A stretch of DNA of 64,000 nt, from positions 186,001-250,000 of the forward strand of contig JAIETZ010000004.1 in the NCBI GenBank assembly GCA_019744775.1, in the 5' to 3' direction. A program made the translations under genes and the position numbers. The notes below the pieces were generated by a model that saw only the letters and a program-made list of their open reading frames with translations, was not told the origin of the DNA and ran no database searches. Shown here in pieces: positions 18,770 to 30,600 of the stretch (positions are counted from its first letter, which is position 1; each line of letters starts with the position of its first letter). Source of the stretch: Candidatus Obscuribacterales bacterium. GTDB lineage: Bacteria > Cyanobacteriota > Vampirovibrionia > Obscuribacterales > Obscuribacteraceae.

Positions 18770-19135
18770 TTAGGGAACTCTAGTTTCGCCAAGTGCGATT
18801 CTTATTCCACGATGAATTCTCCTCATCGACAATTGACTAATTTTTCCGCCCAACGGACCATTGACCAGTAATATTTTGTCTACTGTTGTGACTTGATCAC
18901 ACTTCGCCACCGAATGATGAGGAAGTCCGCCTTCCTTGGCTGGTACACGCACATAAGTATCCAATAGAAATGTCTTACTAGTGATGGGCACAACCATCAC
19001 ATCAGACGCATACAAGTTGCGAGCATCCGCGGACACGACAATCGCCGGTCTCGGTTGATGAGGATCGGAGGGCTGATTGGGAAATTTGACATACCAAATT
19101 TCACCCTTTTCAGGGCTTACTTCACTTACGGCCAA
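18770..19135 (-). CDS. MazF/PemK-type endoribonuclease toxin (pair 2)
   Basis: A 121-aa MazF/PemK-family protein: EKGEIWYVKFPNQPSDPHQPRPAIVVSADA, then VMVVPITSKT and CDQVTTVDK, the usual order of toxin strands. It differs clearly from pair 1 (Asp-Pro-His-Gln loop, shorter N-terminus), so this is not a fresh duplication. Its start overlaps the end of the antitoxin gene by 10 bases, so the two are co-translated. The promoter of pair 1 begins just after its stop. Confidence 0.8.
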   Translation of the reverse strand: MAVSEVSPEKGEIWYVKFPNQPSDPHQPRPAIVVSADARNLYASDVMVVPITSKTFLLDTYVRVPAKEGGLPHHSVAKCDQVTTVDKILLVNGPLGGKISQLSMRRIHRGIRIALGETRVP

Positions 19136-19485
19136 ATGAACTTCGCAGCCTCCGTCTGAATTGCTTTCCAGTCGGCATCCTCTTGAGTTTCCTTATGTGT
19201 AGCGTAATAACGTTTGTATGTTTCAGCTTGCATCCAATGGATCCACAGCTCGATTGCCTGCTCAAAAACGGCGCTACGATTAGTCTCTGGATGCCATTCA
19301 ACGTAATCATCAACATAACGAAGCAGTCCTGGATGAACTGAAACAGTTACCCGGGCCGCTGTGTTGTCGTCTGCCGGCGGCACTCCGTACTCCTGCGGCA
19401 GAAGCGCTTCATACAAGCTTGCCGGATCAGCGACTGTCTCACCAACCTTCGAAGCGATAGATTTCCGGCGCCTGGGTCTGGCCAT
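19126..19485 (-). CDS. Ribbon-helix-helix antitoxin (pair 2)
   Basis: A 119-aa protein with a basic start (MARPRRRKS), a linker, then an RHH-like domain at about residues 42-80 (AARVTVSVHPGLLRYVDDYV, then NRSAVFEQAIELWI). A helical, charged tail follows that should bind the toxin. The open frame begins at a GTG at 19503, but the ATG at 19485 has GAGG eight bases upstream and is preferred. It partners the overlapping MazF gene. Likely autoregulated through the direct repeats in its promoter. Confidence 0.7.
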   Translation of the reverse strand: MARPRRRKSIASKVGETVADPASLYEALLPQEYGVPPADDNTAARVTVSVHPGLLRYVDDYVEWHPETNRSAVFEQAIELWIHWMQAETYKRYYATHKETQEDADWKAIQTEAAKFIWP

Positions 19486-19511
19486 AAAACAAGCCTCAAT
19501 CACTTATATAA

Positions 19512-19543
19512 TTCATCATACGCTTTCATCATACGAATTGCAA
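19512..19543 (-). promoter_or_regulatory. Promoter with direct-repeat operator, TA pair 2
   Basis: Minus strand: TTGCAA (19538-19543), 17 bases, TATGAT (19515-19520). An 11-base direct repeat CGTATGATGAA occurs twice, at 19525-19535 and 19512-19522, with a period of 13 bases. It covers the -10 box and spacer. The sequence differs from the operator of pair 1, so the two pairs are probably controlled separately. Confidence 0.65.
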
Positions 19544-19604
19544 ATTAAGCCGTGAGCCAACGCCGCCGGCTCAAAGACAGGCGACCTATGGCAACAGCTA
19601 GCTG

Positions 19605-20390
19605 TTACGCAGGCTCGGAGATTCTCACAGCCCCACTTGGACGCAGGTCAGGGTTCAGCGCCACTCTTTCATCGAACACAAAACAATCGCCATTCCAGAA
19701 TGCGCCTCCAACATCTTCGAAGTAGCGCAAGATGCCACCGTCCAACTGGAGCACTTTGGGGTGTCCAATTTCTTCTAGATAAATTGCAGCCTTTTCGCAC
19801 CGAATACCACCCGTGCAAAACGACACTATTGTTTTGTCTTTGAGACTTGCATCGGATTCTAATGCGGCGCGTATTTCATCGGGGAATTCGCCGAATTTTG
19901 TGAGGTTGAGATCAACAGCACCTTCAAATGTACCGAAGTCGACCTCGAATTTGTTGCGCGTATCGAGTAATACTATCTCGCGTTTTTCGTCATCGTATCC
20001 CTGCTCAAGCCACTGTTTCAATGTCACAGGATCAACAGACGCTGCACGACTATCTGCAGGACGAATTGTCGGATGACGCATCGTGATGATTTCTTTGGCC
20101 ACACGTACTACCATTTTGCCGAACGGCTGGTTGTCCGACAAACTTTCCTTAATCGTGATGTCGAGGAAACACTGTTGAAATTGACTATCGTTACGCAAGT
20201 AGTGAAGAAACTCATCAATAGAATTCCTCGGCCCTGCCAAAAAGAGATTGATACCTTCAGTAGCGAGGATAATCGTGCCTTTGAGATTCAGTTCACTGCA
20301 TTTATCTTTCAACGGCGCTATCCAATCAGCCGGCTCAGGAATACCGACGAACTTGTAGGCAGCAATATTGACGGTGGGCATTGTTAACAT
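19605..20390 (-). CDS. trhO: tRNA uridine(34) hydroxylase, rhodanese family (TrhO/YceA)
   Basis: A 261-aa member of the UPF0176/TrhO family, which hydroxylates U34 of tRNAs (ho5U synthesis, prephenate-independent route). The N-terminal acylphosphatase-like domain (YKFVGIPEP, GTIILATEGINLFLAG) is followed by a rhodanese domain (about 115-230) with the catalytic Cys192 in SFCTGGIRCEKAA, and LDGGILRYFE. It is shorter than the E. coli protein and lacks the Cys-rich C-terminal extension seen in many members. The next ATG (20381) is an alternative start; neither has a strong Shine-Dalgarno site. It stands between two toxin-antitoxin groups without obvious functional connection. Confidence 0.85.
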   Translation of the reverse strand: MLTMPTVNIAAYKFVGIPEPADWIAPLKDKCSELNLKGTIILATEGINLFLAGPRNSIDEFLHYLRNDSQFQQCFLDITIKESLSDNQPFGKMVVRVAKEIITMRHPTIRPADSRAASVDPVTLKQWLEQGYDDEKREIVLLDTRNKFEVDFGTFEGAVDLNLTKFGEFPDEIRAALESDASLKDKTIVSFCTGGIRCEKAAIYLEEIGHPKVLQLDGGILRYFEDVGGAFWNGDCFVFDERVALNPDLRPSGAVRISEPA

Positions 20391-20434
20391 CTGCTTGTGA
20401 ATCTTGAGTGGACAGTCTACTAATGATTGTCCGT

Positions 20435-20806
20435 TTAGTAGTTATATGCAACTAACGAATGTAGAGCACTCGCTAGAGGAATTTTGCTGGCTTCAAGGTT
20501 GGCGATTGCTTGTACTATCTGCTTGTAGCCTAAGTCTCTCTTTGGGTTATTTTGAAGATAGATAAGCAGAACTCCCGGATGACTCCGCTTGTCCTCTAAA
20601 TAAGCTTCATGCAGGTCTTCGAAGTCATCGCAATTGGTAGTTACAACAAGGCGATTATCCTTAACAGCATGATCGAAAATCGCACTGTCCGTACTGCCTA
20701 TCAGGTTTATTTGAGTTACTGTAACCACATCGTGCCCTGCTTTTTCCAGCGCCGCAATCAACAGCTTGTCGATTAGGCATTCATCTACCAGAAGTTTTAG
20801 GCTCAA
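20435..20806 (-). CDS. DUF5615 PIN-like toxin (VapC45-like)
   Basis: A 123-aa Mut7-C/PIN-like protein: LKLLVDECLIDKLLIAALEK at the start, VTQINLIGSTDSAIFDHAVK, then LVVTTNCDDFEDL, the usual spacing of the acidic residues in DUF5615 proteins. This family is paired with DUF433 antitoxins. It overlaps the end of the upstream gene by 26 bases, so both are one transcript. A weak 7-bp inverted repeat (CTACTAA/TTAGTAG, 20417-20441) overlaps its stop codon. RNase activity is expected from the family, not shown. Confidence 0.75.
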   Translation of the reverse strand: MSLKLLVDECLIDKLLIAALEKAGHDVVTVTQINLIGSTDSAIFDHAVKDNRLVVTTNCDDFEDLHEAYLEDKRSHPGVLLIYLQNNPKRDLGYKQIVQAIANLEASKIPLASALHSLVAYNY

Positions 20807-21290
20807 AGCTTATTCCTTTTTCCTGTAGCCGTCGCTTCTCTTCAGCAGCTTCCATTTGCAATAGAGCTTTGTTTGTCTCGCAATATTCTTCAATTTCCAA
20901 AATTGCCTCTAGCGGCAAGTCCCAATTTTCAGCAGCTTCCTCAGATGTTAGGTTGTTTACTCGCATGGACACCCAAACATTGGCAGCGGGCAATTTTCTA
21001 CCCTTAACAAACAGCTGCCTTTTCCATGGATGATCATGCTGCACCAGATACTTTGGTCCGCGCGCTGCACCAAAAGGCAGAAGCACTCTTTCCGGCTCCA
21101 TAAAACCTGGCTTGCTTATATAGATTTGCTTACCCTGGCTAACTTCTTCTCCAAGCTGAATTCCTAAGCGTATCGCAGCTAACACCGCATCCTTTCTGGA
21201 TGTCGCATTAGCTAACTCCTGGAAGTGAGTGATAGCTTGGGCTTGCTCTGGACTGACTTCAAAGTTTTCGCGCTTTGTGTCTTTAGGCAT
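20781..21290 (-). CDS. DUF433-type antitoxin (VapB45-like)
   Basis: A 169-aa protein. The C-terminal ~65 residues match the DUF433 helix-turn-helix type (LPAANVWVSMRVNNLTSEEA, then NWDLPLEAILEIEEYCETNK), the usual partner of DUF5615 toxins. The first ~100 residues form a longer N-terminal part (SRKDAVLAAIRLGIQLGEEV, then a stretch with ISKPGFMEPERVLLPFG) that may contact DNA or toxin. AAGGAG stands six bases before the ATG. A strong promoter with an inverted repeat lies just upstream. The pair sits directly beside the tRNA-Sec gene. Confidence 0.7.
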   Translation of the reverse strand: MPKDTKRENFEVSPEQAQAITHFQELANATSRKDAVLAAIRLGIQLGEEVSQGKQIYISKPGFMEPERVLLPFGAARGPKYLVQHDHPWKRQLFVKGRKLPAANVWVSMRVNNLTSEEAAENWDLPLEAILEIEEYCETNKALLQMEAAEEKRRLQEKGISFEPKTSGR

Positions 21291-21313
21291 TCTGGACTCC
21301 TTGAATCTAATTT

Positions 21314-21343
21314 GAGTATATATTACTCAGTGGTGATTTTCAA
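21314..21343 (-). promoter_or_regulatory. Promoter/operator of the VapBC45-like pair
   Basis: Minus strand: TTGAAA (21338-21343), exactly 17 bases, TATACT (21315-21320). An inverted repeat GAGTA-5-TACTC (21314-21328) covers the -10 box and is the likely antitoxin operator. The promoter begins 13 bases after the 3' end of the tRNA. Confidence 0.65.
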
Positions 21344-21355
21344 GTGCCGAAAACT

Positions 21356-21451
21356 CGGGGACGAATGGGAATCGAACCCACCCGGGCTAGCGCTGGGCTC
21401 ACCCACAGCGGTTTTGAAGACCGTGCATCACACCAGCGATGTCTCATCCCC
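21356..21451 (-). tRNA. selC: tRNA-Sec (UCA anticodon)
   Basis: A 96-base selenocysteine tRNA. Diagnostic points read from the sequence: anticodon loop CTTCAAA with anticodon UCA; 8-bp acceptor stem GGGGATGA/TCGTCCCC with discriminator G; 6-bp D stem CATCGC/GTGATG closed by a TGGT tetraloop; a long variable arm (GGGTGAGC/GCTAGCCC, one mismatch, loop CCAGC); 5-bp T stem with TTCGATT loop. These fit the 8/5 bacterial tRNA-Sec layout and set it apart from tRNA-Ser, tRNA-Leu and an opal suppressor. The anticodon stem has four solid pairs and then a mismatch or bulged C. CCA is not encoded. No selA, selB, selD or in-frame UGA gene was seen in this window. Confidence 0.93.
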
Positions 21452-21568
21452 GCAGCTATTTTAGCCTTATTAATAGGATGGGGCTACGTATTTACCCCAC
21501 TGACATTGAAAGCTCCTGTCACTACAATCATTCTATTGACAACAACTCAAGCAATTGGAGTAAGGATC

Positions 21569-21994
21569 ATGGCAGAACAGTATGTTTCAAAAGCAATCGA
21601 ACTTTTAAGAGCAGAGGCAAAAACTAATGAGCGCGCCGGTAACTTGGCCGAAGCCGAGCACGACTACAAGACACTGCTCACGCTAGAAGAAATCTGCGGA
21701 TTCCCGAAGGCAGTCATCGATTCCGAGAAAGGGAATGTACAGAGATGTGAGTTGGCACAAACATTGAAACATATGATGGAAAAATCCAGTCTCCATCTGG
21801 AAGCGCTTATAGTCCCGAAAGAACCACCAACAGAAGTGCGCGGCGTCAACACGTGCGGCAAAATAAGAGTAAAGCCATCGGAGACAGTAATTATTGACAC
21901 CGAAAAGCTCTACAAAGAAAAGCAAGCAAAGGCTGCAAAAAACGAACAACCGATCACACCTGATTGGGAATGGTCCGGCAAAGGCTGTCCATAA
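21569..21994 (+). CDS. Hypothetical protein, 141 aa
   Basis: Not recognised. The first ~90 residues are helical and TPR/MIT-like (YVSKAIELLRAEAKTNERAG, then AEHDYKTLLTLEE). The rest is polar (VNTCGKIRVKPSETVIIDTE) and ends PDWEWSGKGCP. No signal peptide or membrane segment. The open frame begins earlier, inside the complement of the tRNA gene; the ATG at 21569 with AAGGA five bases upstream is the credible start. It is isolated between the tRNA-Sec and the polymerase operon. Confidence 0.6.
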   Translation: MAEQYVSKAIELLRAEAKTNERAGNLAEAEHDYKTLLTLEEICGFPKAVIDSEKGNVQRCELAQTLKHMMEKSSLHLEALIVPKEPPTEVRGVNTCGKIRVKPSETVIIDTEKLYKEKQAKAAKNEQPITPDWEWSGKGCP

Positions 21995-22328
21995 CTAGCT
22001 CTTTGTTATTCGTTTTCAGAATTTGTTTAGATTCGACGCCATCATTGGTGCCTATACGCTGATTTCTTGCGCTTCGTAACGCTGCAAATAGATCTTTTCT
22101 CATCGAATTAAGCTACAATACCCCTTGGCATATCTCGCAAAAACACGGCTAACGCCTTGTGAGAGATGCTATTCCGGTTTGTGATCGATAGATAAGGTTA
22201 TAAATATTTGTGTTTACAATCGCCTGGGTTAGCCCCATCTACATTGACAGTACATTAACTCCTTACGTAAACTTGCTAGCTTGTCCCTTAAATCCCATGA
22301 GCTTTTAGCCAGCACCCAGAGGTATCCA
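21995..22328 (+). other. Leader region of the RNA polymerase operon
   Basis: 334 bases without a gene, holding the rpoB promoter candidate at 22244-22273. No L10/L12 genes precede rpoB, in contrast to Proteobacteria and as in Cyanobacteria. No attenuator or protein-binding RNA structure was recognised. Confidence 0.5.
22244..22273 (+). promoter_or_regulatory. Candidate rpoB promoter
   Basis: A perfect -35 TTGACA at 22244-22249, then an 18-base spacer and TAAACT (22268-22273). Transcription would begin about 50 bases before the rpoB ATG. Confidence 0.5.
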
Positions 22329-25300
22329 ATGGCTTTAGAGATATCTGAGCGCGTCCGAACCTTCGGGGTCGGAAGTTCTCGCATCGCCGAACTTCCCGAT
22401 CTCGCCGAAATTCAAAAGGCGTCCTTTGCGTGGTTTATCCGCGAAGGTCTTGCCGAAGAGTTGAAGGCATTTAGTCCGATCAAGGACTACACAGGCAGAC
22501 TTGAACTGCACTTCCTCGCCGATTACACATTCGACGATCACACCGAACCCAACAAACCAAAGACTCCTGAAGATGCGCGTGCAATGGACGCCAGCTTCAC
22601 GAAGAAACTGCGCATCAAGATGCGCTTGGTTAACCGCGACATTGGTGAAATCAAAGAACAAGAGATATATGTAGGCGATATCCCAATGATGACGGACCGC
22701 GGTACGTTCATCATCAACGGCGCTGAGCGGGTTATCGTTTCTCAGATCGTCAGAAGCCCTGGCATCTACTACAAGCGCGAAGTTGACACCAACGGTAAGC
22801 GTACGTTCTCCGCTACCCTTATCCCGAACCGTGGCGCTTGGCTGAAGTTCGAATCGGATACCAATGACGTTATCTATGTAAAGATCGACAAAAACCGCAA
22901 ATTGCCGGCAACAACCTTGCTACGCGCTTTGGGTTATTCCGATCAGGAGATGGAGTCCATCTTCCGTCATCGCGATTTCTTGAAGAAGACCTTCGAGAAA
23001 GACAACACCAAGACTCGTGAAGAAGCCTTGATCGAAGTCTACCGTAAGCTACGTCCAGGCGATCCGCCGTCTGTAGCTGGTGGTCAATCGATTATCGACA
23101 GCCGCTTCTTCGATGATAAGCGTTACGACTTGGGTAAAGTTGGTCGCTATAAGCTCAACAAGAAGCTCAATTTGTCCATTCCTGAAACTCAGCGTACTTT
23201 GTCTCGTGAAGACATCGTTGCTGCAGTGGATTATCTAATTGCTCTGCACTATGACGAAGGTCATCCTGATGATATCGATCACTTAGGCAATCGTCGTATT
23301 CGTTCAGTCGGTGAACTATTGCAGAACCAGTTCCGCATCGGTTTGACCCGTCTTGAGCGTATCGTTAAAGAGCGTATGACATTGCAAGATGCAGACACTC
23401 TGACACCAGCTAACTTGCTCAACACCAAGCCATTGGTTGCAGCTATCCGTGAATTCTTTGGATCGTCACAATTGAGCCAATTTATGGATCAAACAAACCC
23501 ATTGGCAGAACTCACCCACAAGAGAAGACTCTCTGCATTGGGTCCTGGTGGTTTGTCTCGTGAAAGAGCTGGATTTGCTGTACGCGACATTCACCCAAGT
23601 CACTACGGACGTATTTGTCCAGTAGAGACTCCTGAAGGTCCAAACGCAGGTCTTATCGGATCACTAGCTACACATGCTCGCGTTAACGAGTATGGCTTCA
23701 TCGAAACTCCTTATCGTCAGGTCATTGGCGGAAAACTTTCCGAAAATGTCCACTATCTGACAGCCGATGAAGAAGATAAATTCCGTGTTGCTCCAGGTGA
23801 TGTGCCTGTAGATGATGCCGGCAACTTCTTAACTGAACTAATTCCAGTTCGTTATCGTTCCGAATTTATCGAAACAACACCGGATCAAGTCGACTACGTA
23901 GGCGTAAGCCCAATTCAGATCGTCTCTGTTGGAACAGCACTTATTCCGTTCCTTGAGCACGATGACGCCAACCGTGCCTTGATGGGATCCAACATGCAAC
24001 GTCAGTCAGTTCCGCTGATTAGAACAGAGCGTGCCTATGTCACAACCGGCATCGAGAAGCAAGCAGCCCGCGACTCGGGTATGGTGCTCTTGTCCCACGT
24101 TGATGGCACAGTTGAGTTGGTAACAGGCAATGTCATCCGCATCCGTCAAGCAGACGGCAAGGTTGTGGATTGCAAACTCTCGAAGTTCCAACGTTCCAAC
24201 CAAGACACTTGCTTAAACCAAAAACCGATGGTCAACGTCGGTGACAAGGTGAAAGCCGGTCAGATTATTGCTGACGGTGCTGCCACCAAGTCTGGTGAAT
24301 TGGCTGTAGGACGCAACTTACTCGTGGCATTCATGCCATGGGAAGGCTACAACTTTGAAGACGCTATCCTCATAAGCCAGAGACTCGTTTACGACGATGT
24401 GTTGACCTCCATTCACATTGAGAAATTGGAGATTGACGCTCGTTCAACCAAACTAGGTCCGGAAGAGATAACTCGTGAAGTGCCGAACGTCTCTGAAGAG
24501 TCGCTCAGGCACTTGGACGAAAACGGCATCGTGCGCATAGGCTCACGTGTTTATCCGGATGACATTCTGGTTGGAAAGATTACACCGAAGGGTGAATCCG
24601 AGCACCCACCGGAAGAGAAGCTCTTAAGAGCAATCTTCGGTGAGAAGGCTCGTGATGTACGCGACAACTCACTACGCGTTCCGCATGGTGAAGGTGGTCG
24701 AGTAGTAGATGTCAAAGTCTTCGACCGCGAAAAAGGCGACGAATTGCCACCAGTGGCCAACAAAGTCGTCCGCGTGTACATTGCCCAGAAGCGTAAAATC
24801 TCGGTCGGCGACAAAGTCGCAGGACGTCACGGCAACAAAGGTATCGTGGCTAAGATTCTTCCACCGGAAGACATGCCATTCCTGCCTGATGGCACACCTG
24901 TCGACATCGTCTTGAACCCGCTTGGTGTACCAAGCCGTATGAACGTCGGACAGACATTCGAGACACTTCTCGGATTAGCTGCCATGCTCACAGGCTTGCA
25001 CTACGAAGTACCACCATTCGACGAAATGTTCGAAGGCGAAGCTTCCACCAGCTTGGTTCACCGTGAAATCAAGACAGGTAAAGAAAAAGCCGGCACTCCG
25101 TGGGTCGGAGACGACGGCAAAATAACCATCTACGATGGTCGCACCGGTGATAAGTTCGACAACCCAGTTACAGTCGGCCGCATCTACATGATGAAGCTCG
25201 TCCACTTGGTTGACGACAAGATTCACGCTCGTTCGACAGGTCCTTACTCGCTGGTTACCCAGCAGCCACTAGGTGGTAAGGCTCAGTTCGGCGGACAGAG

Positions 25301-25793
25301 ACTTGGAGAAATGGAATGTTGGGCACTGGAAGCATTCGGTGCGGCTTATTCCTTGCAGGAAATGTTGACCATCAAATCCGATGACGTCAACGGCCGCTCG
25401 AAGGCCTACGAATCCATCGTTAAGGGTGAAAACTTGAGACGTCCTGGTATTCCTGAGTCCTTCAAAGTACTGGTCCGCGAATTGCAATCAATCGGCTTGG
25501 ATGTCTCCGTTGCTAAACACAACCGTGATGGCGAAGAGCAAGAAGTTGACTTGATGGTTGAAGTCGAAGAAGTGAGACCACGCGGAATGCGCCGTGTCAG
25601 CCCATTTGGTGACATCGGTATGGAATCCGAATTGGCTGAACTTACACGCCAAACTATGATCCCGGCTACCGGGGTTGCAGTTAGCGAGCCAGAGGAATCT
25701 GAAGGCGTTGCAGTTATGAATGAGGTATCAATTGATTTGGGATTAGGCGATGAAGCCACCGATGAAGCAGATTCATCGGATGACGAAAATTAG
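22329..25793 (+). CDS. rpoB: RNA polymerase subunit beta
   Basis: 1154 aa, the core beta subunit, which forms half of the active-site cleft. Clear landmarks: the N-terminal lobe ([19 protein letters not shown]), the rifampicin pocket near residue 380 ([20 protein letters not shown], then [12 protein letters not shown]), [18 protein letters not shown], and the C-terminal clamp part ([20 protein letters not shown]). The rifampicin-pocket residues look wild-type. The frame is open from a TTG at 22281, but the ATG at 22329 has AGAGG six bases upstream. The C-terminus ends with a short acidic tail. The length is close to cyanobacterial RpoB and lacks the large insertions of the E. coli protein. 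First gene of rpoB-rpoC1-rpoC2. Confidence 0.98.
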   Translation: MALEISERVRTFGVGSSRIAELPDLAEIQKASFAWFIREGLAEELKAFSPIKDYTGRLELHFLADYTFDDHTEPNKPKTPEDARAMDASFTKKLRIKMRLVNRDIGEIKEQEIYVGDIPMMTDRGTFIINGAERVIVSQIVRSPGIYYKREVDTNGKRTFSATLIPNRGAWLKFESDTNDVIYVKIDKNRKLPATTLLRALGYSDQEMESIFRHRDFLKKTFEKDNTKTREEALIEVYRKLRPGDPPSVAGGQSIIDSRFFDDKRYDLGKVGRYKLNKKLNLSIPETQRTLSREDIVAAVDYLIALHYDEGHPDDIDHLGNRRIRSVGELLQNQFRIGLTRLERIVKERMTLQDADTLTPANLLNTKPLVAAIREFFGSSQLSQFMDQTNPLAELTHKRRLSALGPGGLSRERAGFAVRDIHPSHYGRICPVETPEGPNAGLIGSLATHARVNEYGFIETPYRQVIGGKLSENVHYLTADEEDKFRVAPGDVPVDDAGNFLTELIPVRYRSEFIETTPDQVDYVGVSPIQIVSVGTALIPFLEHDDANRALMGSNMQRQSVPLIRTERAYVTTGIEKQAARDSGMVLLSHVDGTVELVTGNVIRIRQADGKVVDCKLSKFQRSNQDTCLNQKPMVNVGDKVKAGQIIADGAATKSGELAVGRNLLVAFMPWEGYNFEDAILISQRLVYDDVLTSIHIEKLEIDARSTKLGPEEITREVPNVSEESLRHLDENGIVRIGSRVYPDDILVGKITPKGESEHPPEEKLLRAIFGEKARDVRDNSLRVPHGEGGRVVDVKVFDREKGDELPPVANKVVRVYIAQKRKISVGDKVAGRHGNKGIVAKILPPEDMPFLPDGTPVDIVLNPLGVPSRMNVGQTFETLLGLAAMLTGLHYEVPPFDEMFEGEASTSLVHREIKTGKEKAGTPWVGDDGKITIYDGRTGDKFDNPVTVGRIYMMKLVHLVDDKIHARSTGPYSLVTQQPLGGKAQFGGQRLGEMECWALEAFGAAYSLQEMLTIKSDDVNGRSKAYESIVKGENLRRPGIPESFKVLVRELQSIGLDVSVAKHNRDGEEQEVDLMVEVEEVRPRGMRRVSPFGDIGMESELAELTRQTMIPATGVAVSEPEESEGVAVMNEVSIDLGLGDEATDEADSSDDEN

Positions 25794-25811
25794 TCAGCTT
25801 CAACGGTTTAA

Positions 25812-27644
<1,833 letters not shown>

Positions 27645-27690
27645 TAGTTGTACTTCATAGCCAAATTTGCATCATAAGGAAATAACAGGC

Positions 27691-30600
27691 ATGAGCCAAG
27701 ATAAGAAAGACTCAATAGCGTTCATCAACCAAACGGTGGACAAGAAGAAGCTAGGTTCGCTTCTTGCTGAACTGTACGAGAAGTACGGCACAGCACGTTC
27801 TGCTGAAGTTGCCAACTCGCTCAAAGACTTGGGCTTCAAGTTCGCCACCAAAGCAGGCGTCACAATCTCTATCGAGGACTTGGAAGTACCAGAGACCAAG
27901 CGCAACTTGATCTCTGCTGCTGAAAAGGAAATTGAAGAAGCTCAGCGTCGCTACGAGCGCGGTGAGATCACAGAAGTTGAACGCTACAACAAGGTTATCG
28001 ACACATGGTCTGCTACAACCGACCAATTGACCCGCGAAGTGGTCGACAACTTTGATCGCATGAACCCTGTATACATGATGGCCTTCTCCGGCGCCAGAGG
28101 TAACATCTCTCAGGTCCGTCAGCTGGTCGGTATGCGTGGCTTGATGGCTGACTCTCAAGGACAGATTATCGACTTGCCGATTAAGGCTAACTTCCGCGAA
28201 GGTCTGAACGTAACCGAGTACATCATCTCCTCTTATGGTGCACGTAAGGGTCTTGTAGATACAGCTCTGAAAACAGCCGACTCCGGTTATCTAACCAGAC
28301 GTCTGGTTGACGTTGCTCAAGACGTTATTGTTCGCGATCTCGATTGCGGCACAACACGCTCCGTAGCAATGCAGGCAATCATGGAAGGCGATAAAGTTAT
28401 CGTCGGCTTGTCCGAGCGCGCCTTCGGTAGAACTTCTTTTGAAGATGTTGTTAGCCCGGATGGCGAAGTTATCGTCCAAAAAGGTCAGCTCATCGACAGA
28501 AAAGCAGCAGCAGCTCTCGATAAAGCTAAAATCAGAAGCATTCCAGTGCGTTCGCCTCTTGGTTGCATAAGCCAATTCGGCGTTTGCCAGAAGTGCTATG
28601 GCTGGTCACTCACAACCAACAAGAACGTCGATGTCGGCGAAGCAATTGGTATCATTGCCGCTCAGTCAATCGGTGAACCTGGAACACAGCTCACAATGAG
28701 AACGTTCCACACAGGTGGTGCCGTAGCTGGTGGCAGCAGCCGTATTCAGATCAAGGCTCCGATGACCGGTGAAGTCACCTACAAGATTCCAACCCGTTCT
28801 GTTCGTACCGCTTACGGTGACCAAGTTGAACAAGCTACTCGGGACGGCGCCATCAAAGTTGGCGGCGGCAAGAGAGATGAATCCTTCAACTTACCTGCCG
28901 GCGCTCTCATCATGGTTGCCTCCGGTACTGAAGTACAGCAAGGACAAGTTATTGCCGAGCATGAAGCAGTTGGCGCTAAGAAGAACTTGACGGAAAAGGC
29001 CAGCAAAGATATCACCGCTGATATCTCCGGTCGTGTTTCATTCCAAGGCTTCCAGGCTGACGAAAAACGTGATCGTCAAGGCAACATCTCCCGCACAGCA
29101 AACCGTGCCGGTATCATCTGGGTACTGGAAGGGGACGTATACAACCTGCCTTCAGGTGCCCGTGTTGTCGTCAAAGACGGACAAGACGTGGTTCCAGGCG
29201 ATGTTCTGGCTGAGATCACAATCTCATCCGAGCATGGAGGTGAAGTACGCTTCGGCACAGATCTGAAAACGCAAAACGTCAAGCAAGGCAAGAAAACAGT
29301 TGCCAAACTTGTTGAAGGTAAGGAAATAAACGTCGTCATCGCTTCAGTCGGTGCAGCTAATGCCAAATTAGAACTCGGCAAGCAAAGCAGCGCATGGAAA
29401 GTGCAAAAGACCAAAGAAGCCTTCACCATCAAAGTAGTGCATGACGAAACAGTAGAAAACGGCAAGATTGTCGCTGAACTCGTAGATGATGGCGTCAATG
29501 CTGTTACCTGCGGCGGCGAAGTCATTTACGACGGAGTCGAAACAGATGATCGTCGCGTCGTAACCAAGCCTGGTCGCTTGCTCTTTATCCCAGAAGAGAC
29601 ACACTTCCTCTCCAAGGATGCTTCCTTGAAGATGGTCGACTCCGGTGACATCGTCACTGCCGGTCAGGAAGTCGTCAAAGACGTCTTCGCTCACATGGAC
29701 GGTGTGGCTGAGATAGTTGCCGACAACGACATCATCCACGAAGTAATTATTCGTCCAGGAGACATCGTTCCGATAGCCGATCCTTCCGAATTGAAAGTTA
29801 GAGACGGTGAGATAGTCGACGTTGGTGTTGAGTTCCTCGAGGGACAAAAGACCAAGAAGCGCCAGATGATTACTCTGCTCGAGCGCGAAGATGGCTCCAG
29901 CTTTGTTCTAGTTCGTCCAGTTGATGAATACTGGATTGAGCCAAGAGAAACCAAATTCAAGCACAAAGCTACTGACGAGAAAATTAGCTTGAGAAGCGTC
30001 ACTCAGCTCTTGTTCCGTGATCGCGAGAAAGTGCGCAACCTGCAAGGCGCAGCATTGACCCGTACATCACTCGTTCTGCAAATGCAAGGTCAATTGCAAG
30101 GACTCAAGGGAACAGTCGAAGTTGAAAACGACGATCTCCATATTGTCGTCAAAGAAAACATCCTCTTGAGACGCGACAGCGAATTCAACGTCACATTGTT
30201 GGCTGTTGAAGATCGTCAGGAAATTCCTGCAGGCGGCGCCATTGCCACCACGCAAGTGTTGACCAAAACACCAGCGCGCGTGCAATTGTCCAAGTCTGAT
30301 GAGCGCCGTGTTCTTCTCATCACAGAAGAACAGCAGATTCACGAAAAAGTGAAAGGGACTCCAACGGTTAAAGTCGGCGACCTCTTACGCAATGAGGACA
30401 CTATCGCTAAGGGCTCCACAGCCAGCCATTCCGGTCAAGTTGTAGCTGTTGAGTCTGGTGAAGTGACTATCCGTAAAGGACGTCCTTACCTCATCTCCGG
30501 TAACACACAACTGCAAACAGATGATGGTCAGCTGGTGCAGCGTGGTGACTTGCTTGCAACACTTATCTTCGAAAGACAGAAGACAGGGGACATCGTACAG

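Noticed and set aside
18457-18792. Longer antitoxin (111 aa) with a Cys-rich N-terminus
   Set aside because: The extra part covers the promoter and operator, and the ATG at 18714 has a good Shine-Dalgarno site.
18000-21500. Genomic island with integrase
   Set aside because: Several TA genes lie beside a tRNA, but there is no integrase, transposase or att repeat in the window; the Xer recombinase at 32-985 looks like the housekeeping type.
21344-21568. Upstream extension of the hypothetical protein
   Set aside because: This stretch is the complement of the tRNA-Sec gene; the real start is at 21569.
21344-22280. Riboswitch or attenuator before rpoB
   Set aside because: No conserved riboswitch core or convincing alternative hairpins were found, only a promoter candidate.
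22281-22328. Extension of RpoB from a TTG codon
   Set aside because: The ATG at 22329 has AGAGG at the right distance and gives a normal RpoB N-terminus.
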